From assembly GCA_900542615.1 (NCBI GenBank), contig UQOG01000122.1, forward strand, positions 1 through 5,880: a stretch of 5,880 nucleotides of DNA, written 5' to 3'. This document shows, piece by piece, positions 1-4,922 of this stretch; the first letter of the stretch is position 1; each line of letters begins with the position of its first letter. The position numbers and the translations under genes were made by a program. The notes beneath the pieces were generated by a model. It was not told the origin of the DNA and made no database searches. It saw only the letters and a list, made by a program, of their open reading frames with translations. The DNA is from an uncultured Eubacteriales bacterium (GTDB taxonomy: Bacteria > Bacillota > Clostridia > Christensenellales > CAG-138).

Positions 1-2
1 CG

Positions 3-95
3 CAGCGCCGCCGCCCCCGGCCCCGGCGCCCGCAAAACCCGGTGCAGCAAAAAAAGGCCCAAAACGGGCCAAGGCTGCAAAAACCGCACCGCTAG
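3..95 (+). CDS. Possible C-terminal tail of a convergent plus-strand gene (partial)
   Basis: The frame starting at base 3 is open from the window edge to a TAG at 93-95 and would encode 30 residues rich in Arg, Lys, Gln and Pro. Its third codon positions are G or C in 23 of 30 codons, against 16 of 30 in the neighbouring Ala/Pro/Lys-rich frame starting at base 2, which fits coding use in a GC-rich genome. Its TAG overlaps the TAG of the opposing acetyltransferase through the palindrome CTAG at 92-95. Basic low-complexity tails of this kind occur on RNA-binding proteins such as DEAD-box helicases, but nothing here identifies the family. The stretch could equally be non-coding, so confidence is low. 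Confidence 0.3.
   Translation, partial: QRRRPRPRRPQNPVQQKKAQNGPRLQKPHR
49..70 (-). terminator. Intrinsic terminator of the acetyltransferase gene
   Basis: Read on the minus strand, a 5-bp all-GC stem (GGCCC, loop GTTTT, GGGCC; bases 70 to 56) is followed at once by seven T residues (55 to 49). It starts 22 bases after the acetyltransferase stop codon. The stem is short, but position, GC content and T-run are all right for a rho-independent terminator. On the plus strand no T-run follows. Confidence 0.6.
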
Positions 96-652
96 ACGGG
101 GGAGCCCCCGCCTTCCACCCGCCGGGCAAAGGCCGCATAGGGCTGCATGTAAATGGAAGAACCATGGTCGCTTTCCCGTTGAAAGGCAAAGCCATACCGC
201 TGGGAAAGCCGGCGGCCGGCCTCGGTCACGTTGTCCGTGATGATGGGGCCACACCGATGGGCCACGGCCCGATAGGCTTCCACCCCGGCCTGCAGGAGCC
301 GTTCTCCCACCCCCTGGCCCTTATGATCCGGGCGGCGGGCAATGCAGCAAAGGAACATGTACAGCGTCCCGGCCCCGGAAAAGGGGTCGGCCAGATGGCA
401 AAGCTCCATTTCCTGATCGTTGAAGGTTCCTTCCAAGAGCCGGGCAAAAACCTCCTGGCGCACAGGGAACAGATTCAAGAATCCCGCCACTGTCTCGCCG
501 TCTTTTACCGCCAAGGTGGACAGGGGATAGGCTTGATACCAGCGGAACGCTTCCTGGGGCGGGGTAATATAACGGGGATCATAGTAAGCCCGTTCAATGG
601 CATACATCTGGTGGAAGTCCGAAAGGGTCAAGCTTTGGGCCAGGGATAGCAT
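92..652 (-). CDS. GNAT-family N-acetyltransferase
   Basis: The 186-residue protein is likely a cytoplasmic enzyme that moves an acetyl group from acetyl-CoA to an amine; the substrate cannot be told. Residues 44-60 form the central strands of the GNAT fold. Residues 97-107 (LYMFLCCIARR) are the strand that leads into the acetyl-CoA pyrophosphate loop HKGQGVG at 110-116, which matches the family motif A pattern Q/RxxGxG/A, followed by a helix (ERLLQAGVEAY). Residues 143-153, containing LSQRYGF, match the usual GNAT C-terminal 'yekxGF' motif. The ATG start is supported by AAGGAG at 659-664, six bases upstream. The gene lies 92 bp downstream of the phosphohexomutase in the same direction; no strong promoter of its own is visible in the gap, so readthrough from the upstream genes is possible. 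Confidence 0.9.
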   Translation of the reverse strand: MLSLAQSLTLSDFHQMYAIERAYYDPRYITPPQEAFRWYQAYPLSTLAVKDGETVAGFLNLFPVRQEVFARLLEGTFNDQEMELCHLADPFSGAGTLYMFLCCIARRPDHKGQGVGERLLQAGVEAYRAVAHRCGPIITDNVTEAGRRLSQRYGFAFQRESDHGSSIYMQPYAAFARRVEGGGSPV

Positions 653-698
653 AGGGAGCTCCTTGTGGGGTTCATTTTACGACCATACTGACAATGCA

Positions 699-729
699 AA
701 GCCGCCCCGCCGAGCTGGCAAGGCGGCTT
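699..729 (-). terminator. Inverted repeat between phosphomutase and acetyltransferase, possible weak terminator
   Basis: An 8-bp perfect inverted repeat (AAGCCGCC at 699-706, GGCGGCTT at 722-729) with a 15-base loop sits just after the phosphomutase stop codon. On the minus strand only three T residues follow (GGCGGCTTTGC), so it is at best a leaky terminator that would allow some transcription into the acetyltransferase gene. Confidence 0.4.
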
Positions 730-744
730 GTGAAACTTGGGGGA

Positions 745-2475
745 CTAAGCCAATAAGCCTTGGAGCATTTCATCCGCCGCGGCCATCAGCCGGGCCAGCA
801 GGTCATCCACCTGGGCTTCCTCCGGGGCGTTGGCGCCGATGTACAGCTTGAGCTTAGGCTCCGTGCCGCTGGGACGGATGCACAGCCATGCCCCGTTGTC
901 GAAGAAATACCGCAGCACGTCCGACTGGGGAAGGGTGATGGGCTCCACCGCCCCCGCTGCCGTGCGGCGTTCCCGGGTCTTGAAATCCTCATAGGCCACG
1001 ATGGGGGCCTGGGCGAATTCTTTCGGAGGCGATTGCCGCAGGGAAGCCATGGCGGCTGCGATCTTTTCCAGGCCCGCCTTCCCCTCCAGCGTATAGGACT
1101 TGACGGCTTCCTTGAAATAGCCGTAGGTCTGATACATCTCCTGCAGCACGTCGTAGAGGGTCTTGTTCTCCTCCCGGTAGGCCACGCAGGCCTCGCTCAA
1201 CAGCATAGCCGCGCAAATGGCGTCCTTATCCCGGGCAAAGGTACCTGCCAGGAACCCGAAGCTTTCCTCGAAGCCGAAAAGGAATTGCCGTTGGCCGGTC
1301 GTTTCGCACAGGGCGATCTGCTCGGAGATAAACCGGAAGCCGGTAAGCACATCCCGGATCTCCACCCCATAGTGGGCGCAGATGGCGTCCGCCATGCGGG
1401 TGCTCACCAGGGACTTGACCACCAGGCCATTGGCGGGCAAGGTGCCCTGGGCCGCCTTGGTGGAGAGGATATAGTGGATCAACAAGCTGCCGATCTGGTT
1501 GCCGGTGAGCACGCTGAAGCCGCCGTCCCGGCGGCGCACCGCCGCGCCCAGCCGGTCGGAATCCGGGTCCGTGGCCAATATGGCGTCCGCGCCCACCTGG
1601 TCCGCCAGGGGGATGGCCAGGGAAAAGGCCGCTGGATCCTCCGGATTGGGGGCTTTGACGGTGGGGAAATCCCCATCGGGCTTTTCCTGCTCCGCCACGA
1701 TGGATACATTGGCAATGCCGATCCGCTTAAGGATCTCCCGCACCGGCACGCAGCCCGACCCATGGAGAGGGGTATATACCAGCTTCAGCTCCTTGCCCTT
1801 TTCCTTCAGCAGGTCCGGGTGCAGGAGCAGGGTCTGGATGGACGCATAGTAGGCTTCATCCACCTCCTTGCCGATCATCTTGAGAAGGCCGGCGGACAGG
1901 GCGGCTTGCTCCTCCATGGGCTGCACGGAGAAATAATCCGCCTTCTGGATATACTGTAGGATCTCCTTCGCCTGCTCGGGGCCGGCCTGGCCGCCGTGCT
2001 CCCAATAGACCTTGTAGCCGTTATACGCGGGGGGATTGTGGCTGGCGGTGATCACGATGCCGGCTTTACAGTGGAGATGCAAAATGGTAAAGGAAAGCTG
2101 CGGCACGGAATGAAGCGTATCATACAGATAGACCGGAATCCCGTTTTTCGCCAACACCAGGGCGGATTCCCGGGCAAAGGCATCGCTCATATGGCGCGAA
2201 TCGTATGCGATGGCCACGCCCCGCTCCCGGGCATCCGGGAAGGTATTCAGGTAATCCGCCAAGCCCTGGGTAGCCCGGCGCACCACGTGGACGTTCATGC
2301 GATTGGTTCCTGCGCCCAACACGCCCCGGAGCCCGGCGGTGCCGAAAGCAAGCTCCGTATAAAAGCGTTCTTCCTGCTGGGCAGGGTCATCTGCGATGGC
2401 CAAGAGTTCCTCCCGAAGGGCGGGATCCAGCTCCTTGGCGTCTAGCCAAGCCTGATAGGTTTCCTTGTAATCCAT
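745..2475 (-). CDS. pgcA: Alpha-phosphoglucomutase / phosphomannomutase (alpha-D-phosphohexomutase family)
   Basis: This cytoplasmic Mg-dependent enzyme interconverts glucose 1-phosphate and glucose 6-phosphate (or the mannose pair), supplying sugar 1-phosphates for UDP-glucose, glycolipid, wall polymer and glycogen synthesis. At 576 residues it matches the length of Bacillus PgcA-type enzymes. Family landmarks appear in order: TAGLRG at 46-51; the phosphoserine loop TASHNP at 143-148 with catalytic Ser145; the metal-binding loop DPDSDR at 303-308 (Asp303, 305, 307); the sugar-binding motif FEESFG at 402-407; and the phosphate-binding loop RPSGTEPKLK at 534-543. All key residues are present, so it should be active. 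Glucose versus mannose specificity cannot be settled from sequence. The ATG at 2475 has AAAGGAG seven bases upstream. Only four bases separate it from the radC stop, so the two are almost certainly cotranscribed and translationally coupled. Confidence 0.95.
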   Translation of the reverse strand: MDYKETYQAWLDAKELDPALREELLAIADDPAQQEERFYTELAFGTAGLRGVLGAGTNRMNVHVVRRATQGLADYLNTFPDARERGVAIAYDSRHMSDAFARESALVLAKNGIPVYLYDTLHSVPQLSFTILHLHCKAGIVITASHNPPAYNGYKVYWEHGGQAGPEQAKEILQYIQKADYFSVQPMEEQAALSAGLLKMIGKEVDEAYYASIQTLLLHPDLLKEKGKELKLVYTPLHGSGCVPVREILKRIGIANVSIVAEQEKPDGDFPTVKAPNPEDPAAFSLAIPLADQVGADAILATDPDSDRLGAAVRRRDGGFSVLTGNQIGSLLIHYILSTKAAQGTLPANGLVVKSLVSTRMADAICAHYGVEIRDVLTGFRFISEQIALCETTGQRQFLFGFEESFGFLAGTFARDKDAICAAMLLSEACVAYREENKTLYDVLQEMYQTYGYFKEAVKSYTLEGKAGLEKIAAAMASLRQSPPKEFAQAPIVAYEDFKTRERRTAAGAVEPITLPQSDVLRYFFDNGAWLCIRPSGTEPKLKLYIGANAPEEAQVDDLLARLMAAADEMLQGLLA

Positions 2476-2479
2476 GGGT

Positions 2480-3202
2480 TTACTCCTTTCGTTGCGCTGC
2501 AGCCAATAAAGCGTTATCCGCTACGCCCCCTGAAAGATGCAGGGAGCGCCAAAAACTAAAGGTTTCGTTTCCGCCGATGATAATATGGTCGCACAAGGTG
2601 ATCCCCAAGGGTTCCAAGGCCTTAACCAGCTTCTGGGTGGCGGCGATATCCAAGGCGGATGGGGCGGTATTGCCTGTGGGATGGTTATGGCACAGAATGA
2701 CGGAGGTTGCGCCGTGGCGCAGGGCGCATTCCACCACCATTCGGACGTAGACCGGCGTAGCCGTGGGGGTGCCCCGGCTGATCCGGTCGGTATGGATGAC
2801 CCGGCCCGCATGGTTCATGGAGATCAGCCACAATTCTTCCTCCTTGCTCTGGCTCACCAGGGCGCGGCAAAGGGGAATAGCGTCGGTAGAGGTACGAATT
2901 CGTGGGCCGGTGGCGGGTGTAAAAATGGACTTGGGGCCCAGCTTGCCCACCAGCGAAAGCAAAACGGCGGAAAGTTCGCCGATGCCTTCCACCTGCATGA
3001 GGGAATAGGGGTCGGCCCGCAGCACGGCGGAGAGGCTGCCATAGGTATCCAGCAGCCGATGGGCCAAAGGATTCACATCCCGGCGGGGGATGGCATAGGT
3101 CAGCAGCAATTCCAAAAGCTGATGATCGTGGAAGCCCTCGCCTCCCTGCTCCATAAACTGTTTGCGCAGGCGTTTCCTATGGTCGCGATGATCCTCCGGC
3201 AA
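2480..3202 (-). CDS. radC: RadC family protein (JAB/MPN+ domain)
   Basis: RadC proteins have an N-terminal helix-hairpin-helix-like region and a C-terminal JAB/MPN metalloprotease-like fold; they are called DNA repair proteins, but the biochemical role is unsettled. In the 240-residue product from the chosen start, residues 1-40 carry the family-typical HRxHRxRLRxxF and (after a gap) LLELLLTYAIPRRD segments. VEGIGELSA at about 71-79 is the HhH-like piece. The metal-binding JAMM motif HNHPTGN followed by SALD gives His172, His174, Ser182 and Asp185. The frame is open further upstream to a TTG at 3292, but those 30 residues overlap the TATAAT box at 3278-3283 and lack family similarity. I therefore prefer the TTG at 3200-3202, preceded by GAGGGG at six bases. 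The 240-residue length is close to the usual 225-230. It is the first gene of an operon with the phosphohexomutase. Confidence 0.93.
   Translation of the reverse strand: MPEDHRDHRKRLRKQFMEQGGEGFHDHQLLELLLTYAIPRRDVNPLAHRLLDTYGSLSAVLRADPYSLMQVEGIGELSAVLLSLVGKLGPKSIFTPATGPRIRTSTDAIPLCRALVSQSKEEELWLISMNHAGRVIHTDRISRGTPTATPVYVRMVVECALRHGATSVILCHNHPTGNTAPSALDIAATQKLVKALEPLGITLCDHIIIGGNETFSFWRSLHLSGGVADNALLAAAQRKE
2483..2489 (-). promoter_or_regulatory. Ribosome binding site of pgcA embedded in the radC stop region
   Basis: AAAGGAG on the minus strand is made of the last two radC sense codons (AAG GAG, with one preceding base). The radC TAA follows directly and the pgcA ATG lies seven bases after the AAAGGAG. 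A ribosome finishing radC would stop over the pgcA initiation region, which favours coupled translation. Confidence 0.75.
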
Positions 3203-3208
3203 TGTATT

Positions 3209-3214
3209 CCCCTC
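3209..3214 (-). promoter_or_regulatory. Ribosome binding site that decides the radC start
   Basis: GAGGGG on the minus strand lies six bases before the in-frame TTG at 3200-3202. The other in-frame candidates, TTG at 3292 and ATG at 3154, have no comparable site and fit the family N-terminus less well. Confidence 0.55.
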
Positions 3215-3277
3215 GCTTCCATGCCCCGCCGAAGCGGCGCCCCATGCCGGCGCCAAACGGAGCCTTTTCGTACCTTC

Positions 3278-3307
3278 ATTATAATAGACCAAGGGCCGGC
3301 ATGTACA
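3278..3307 (-). promoter_or_regulatory. Sigma-A promoter for radC-pgcA
   Basis: On the minus strand there is a perfect -10 box TATAAT (3283 to 3278) with TGTACA (3307 to 3302, four of six matches to TTGACA) 18 bp upstream. Transcription would start near 3271, giving a leader of about 70 bases before the TTG at 3202. The leader is GC-rich and can form a small hairpin (CGCCG, loop CTT, CGGCG). The promoter is divergent from the tRNA promoter, with less than 40 bp between the two -35 boxes. Confidence 0.65.
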
Positions 3308-3341
3308 GTCCTTTTCCGCAGCAAGCCGGTCTTTTCCCTTG

Positions 3342-3370
3342 TTGACAGCGGCCCCTTTGCCGCCTATAAT
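3342..3370 (+). promoter_or_regulatory. Consensus sigma-A promoter for the tRNA-Arg unit
   Basis: TTGACA (3342-3347), a 17-base spacer, and TATAAT (3365-3370) match the housekeeping promoter consensus at all twelve positions with ideal spacing, typical of stable-RNA genes. Transcription would start near 3377, about 105 bases before the first tRNA-like sequence and about 200 before the intact tRNA. The C-rich leader from 3378 to 3482 contains no gene that I can recognise. Confidence 0.85.
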
Positions 3371-3482
3371 TAAATCGTTAGCCCTTTGGTAAGGCCGGCC
3401 TGCTTTTCGTCAGCCCGTCCGCGCCCGCCGCCCCCTTTGCCGCCCCCCAACCGCGCATCCCGTGGGGCAGTCCCATGCATCT

Positions 3483-3553
3483 GTCTCCGTAGCTCAGCAG
3501 GATAGAGCGTCCGCCTCCTAAGTGGGCGAAGGCCGAATCCCTAGAGTGCGGCA
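3483..3553 (+). pseudogene. Decayed tRNA-Arg(CCT) copy
   Basis: The first half is a good tRNA: acceptor strand GTCTCCG (3483-3489), D-arm GCTC/GAGC (3492-3508) and anticodon loop CTCCTAA with anticodon CCT (3517-3519). Bases 3487-3509 are identical to the intact tRNA downstream. The second half fails. The anticodon stem needs two G-U pairs, the T-arm has lost the stem and GTTC segment that should precede CGAATCCC, and no CGGAGAC is present to close the acceptor stem. The piece ending in GCGGCA resembles a damaged GCCA end. Total length is about 71, against 77 for the intact copy. I read it as a tRNA pseudogene produced by tandem duplication or by an old integration event. An unusual processed tRNA is less likely because acceptor closure is missing. 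Confidence 0.7.
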
Positions 3554-3575
3554 TGATTGAAAAAAGCGAATAAAT

Positions 3576-3652
3576 GTTCCCGTAGCTCAGCAGGATAGAG
3601 CGGCCGCCTCCTAAGCGGCAGGCCGGGCGTTCGAACCGCCCCGGGAACGCCA
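3576..3652 (+). tRNA. tRNA-Arg (anticodon CCT)
   Basis: A complete cloverleaf of 77 bases reads AGG codons. The acceptor GTTCCCG (3576-3582) pairs perfectly with CGGGAAC (3642-3648). The D-stem is GCTC/GAGC with a nine-base loop. The anticodon stem is GCCGC/GCGGC around the loop CTCCTAA, with anticodon CCT at 3610-3612. A five-base variable loop follows, then the T-arm GGGCG TTCGAAC CGCCC. The discriminator base is G and the CCA end is encoded (3650-3652). It is transcribed from the promoter at 3342-3370, behind the decayed copy, and followed at once by a terminator. tRNA-Arg genes are frequent attachment sites for integrative elements, which fits the integrase remnant starting about 160 bases downstream. 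Confidence 0.96.
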
Positions 3653-3653
3653 A

Positions 3654-3693
3654 AACCGCCGATTTTCCTAGGATTTTCGGCGGTTCTTTTTTT
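3654..3693 (+). terminator. Intrinsic terminator of the tRNA unit
   Basis: A perfect 9-bp stem, AACCGCCGA (3654-3662) with TCGGCGGTT (3677-3685), is followed by C and seven T residues (3687-3693). It begins two bases after the encoded CCA end. Stem strength and T-run make this a strong rho-independent terminator. Confidence 0.92.
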
Positions 3694-3754
3694 CCCTTCC
3701 GCCGCCATCGAGTAGGTGAGTCGTGACAAACCGGCCTTATGCCTTTTGCGGTTT

Positions 3755-3815
3755 TGCTAATTGGGAATCGAACGCGTTTTGGAATCTGCTAATAGAAACG
3801 GCCCATTCTGCTAAT
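3755..3815. repeat. Three short direct repeats (TGCTAAT) around the integrase 3' end
   Basis: TGCTAAT occurs at 3755-3761, 3787-3793 and 3809-3815; the last two share the longer TCTGCTAATA. The third copy overlaps the integrase stop codon. GGAATC follows the first copy and precedes the second. Short direct repeats between an integrase gene and its tRNA target can be arm-type recombinase binding sites; that role is inference. Confidence 0.4.
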
Positions 3816-4455
3816 AAGACGATTCTCCAACATCTGCTGGCATGGAGATGATCCTTGCTAGCGCGCTTGCAAGCTCTGGAGAGCGTTGCAGCTGGTCGAT
3901 CAGCCCAGCCAGATCTAATCGACCTGTGGGCTCCGGCGGAGGCGTCACGTTGCGCAGATCTGGGTTGGCATAGAACATGGACTCAAACTTTTGCGCATTT
4001 ACCTTTCTATCCTCGTCCAGTATTTGCGCATAGACCTCGGTTACCATATCTGCCTGTGCATGCCCCGTGTCGCCCTGGGTTGCCTTGATGTCTCCATGGT
4101 TTAGCTTGAGTTTGTACGTTGTGCTGGAGCTGCGAAGCGAATGAAATACCACATTAGGCAGGCCTGCGGTTGCTTTCAGCTTATTGAACGCTTCCTCAAT
4201 CAACTTGTTTTCACAAGGTCTGCCATTCGGCTGCGTAATGACCAGGTCGTAATCGATATACTCGTCGCCCAACATTTCCCGAAGCTTTCTCTGCGACTTT
4301 CGCCATTCTCGAAGAATATAAGCCAACGTCTTAGGCAGCCAGACCTTTCGCACGCTGCTTTCGCTCTTTGGGTCTTTGAGCACTAATACCGTAGTTTTGC
4401 AGGTAGACATGACAGGCGGAAACTTAAAAATAATCCCTTTGTCTCCTAGCTTCTC
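3811..4455 (-). pseudogene. Tyrosine recombinase (integrase), C-terminal catalytic part, disrupted by an insertion sequence
   Basis: These 214 codons cover most of the catalytic domain of a phage/ICE-type site-specific recombinase. The start of the remnant (EKLGDKGIIF) corresponds to the region just after the first catalytic Arg. It goes on through VLKDPKSESSVRKVWLPKTL, then FHSLRSSS with His105 and Arg108, GDTGHAQ with His132, and the nucleophile Tyr142 in EVYAQI. The C-terminal extension is typical of clostridial integrases. The first catalytic Arg, the core-binding domain and the N-terminal arm domain are missing, because the insertion sequence begins at 4456. Most relatives have LRHS where this has LRSS, a possible sign of decay. 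The frame happens to stay open into the insertion sequence up to a GTG at 4566, but those 37 residues are antisense IS DNA. The gene points towards tRNA-Arg, as expected for an element integrated there. Without Arg I it should be inactive. Confidence 0.85.
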
Positions 4456-4481
4456 TGCACCTGTAAAATGAAAGTAGACAC
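4456..4481. repeat. Left terminal inverted repeat of the insertion sequence
   Basis: It starts TGCACCTGT and ends GAAAGTAGACAC. It matches the reverse complement of 5782-5807 at 22 of 26 positions; the mismatches are confined to positions 10 and 13-15. Confidence 0.85.
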
Positions 4482-4509
4482 TTACAAAAGTGTGGGTGTC
4501 TACTTTTTT
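4471..4509 (+). terminator. Hairpin at the IS left end, likely anti-readthrough terminator
   Basis: AAAGTAGACAC (4471-4481, the inner part of the left inverted repeat) is exactly complementary to GTGTCTACTTT (4496-4506). The result is an 11-bp stem with a 14-base loop, and T residues run on to 4509. The position, ahead of the orfA ribosome binding site, suits a terminator that stops outside transcription from raising transposase levels. A competing inner stem (CACTT 4479-4483 with AAGTG 4488-4492) is possible. Confidence 0.6.
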
Positions 4510-4547
4510 CGGGGTAAGATGAAGAAAAGGAAAAGGAGGTAGAAAAA

Positions 4548-4922
4548 ATGGGGAAAAAGGGGACACCGCATCGGAAGTGGAGCAAAGAGGAAAAGCTGCG
4601 CTTCATTCGACTGCACATGGACGAGCATATTTCAATCAGGGAAATCGAGAGGAAATACGGAGTGGGGCATAGTCTGGTATCCGCCTGGGTGAAGCGGTAT
4701 CTGGAAGCAGGCGAGGAAGCGCTGGAGCCAAAGAACGGTAACCCGTATGCCGCGCTGCATACCAGTAAATCACTGAGTGAAGTGGATCGACTGCGGCTCA
4801 TCATCGCCAAGCAGGAAGTGGAGATCGCCCGGTTAAAAAAAGGGTATTGGGTGGAAGGAGTTGGTGCAAACAAGGAATACGTTACTGGCGAAGGAAAGAC
4901 TACGAAGTTATCGAAGAAATGA
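4548..4922 (+). CDS. IS3-family transposase OrfA (helix-turn-helix protein)
   Basis: The 124-residue product is the DNA-binding first frame of an IS150-like element. It recognises the inverted repeats and supplies the N-terminus of the OrfAB transposase. Residues 11-52 form a helix-turn-helix domain (WSKEEKLRFI, then SIREIERKYGVGHSLVSAWVKRY). Residues 76-98 form a heptad-like coiled coil (LSEVDRLRLI, then EVEIARLKK) that in relatives mediates multimer formation. The start is firm: ATG at 4548 with AAGGAGGT at 4533-4540. The coiled coil ends at Lys98, exactly on the slippery A-run, after which the zero frame continues 26 residues to TGA at 4920-4922. That TGA overlaps an in-frame orfB ATG in an ATGA arrangement. 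OrfA alone usually acts as a regulator of transposition in this family. Confidence 0.9.
   Translation: MGKKGTPHRKWSKEEKLRFIRLHMDEHISIREIERKYGVGHSLVSAWVKRYLEAGEEALEPKNGNPYAALHTSKSLSEVDRLRLIIAKQEVEIARLKKGYWVEGVGANKEYVTGEGKTTKLSKK
4835..4841 (+). other. Programmed -1 frameshift site of the transposase
   Basis: Seven A residues lie in orfA phase as A AAA AAA, followed by GGG. A one-base backward slip at 4841 joins orfA codon 98 to the orfB frame and gives a fused OrfAB of about 407 residues (4548-4841 joined to 4841-5770). GGAG at 4820-4823, eleven bases before the A-run, could act as a ribosome-binding stimulator as in dnaX. I found no clear downstream pseudoknot. Confidence 0.75.

Noticed and set aside
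2..649. Long plus-strand open frame opposite the acetyltransferase, with an Ala/Pro/Lys-rich start
   Set aside because: It is antisense to a gene with clear GNAT motifs, has no ribosome binding site, has poor third-position GC in its unique part, and shows no recognisable domain. Long antisense frames are expected in GC-rich DNA.
653..744. Separate promoter for the acetyltransferase
   Set aside because: TTTGCA with TAAAAT on the minus strand has only a 15-base spacer and weak boxes, not enough to call.
760..1959. 399-codon plus-strand open frame opposite the phosphohexomutase
   Set aside because: The minus strand carries all catalytic motifs of the mutase. The plus frame has Gly/His/Arg-rich shadow composition and no start signal.
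2537..3373. 278-codon plus-strand open frame opposite radC
   Set aside because: It is a shadow of radC, is antisense to the JAMM motif, and runs through both promoters.
3378..3482. C-rich leader as a riboswitch, small RNA or further tRNA
   Set aside because: No conserved riboswitch core, no cloverleaf and no internal terminator could be found by eye.
3378..3653. Minus-strand open frame with a repeated GGGRSILLSYG motif
   Set aside because: The repeat is the antisense translation of the two tRNA-Arg sequences, not a protein repeat.
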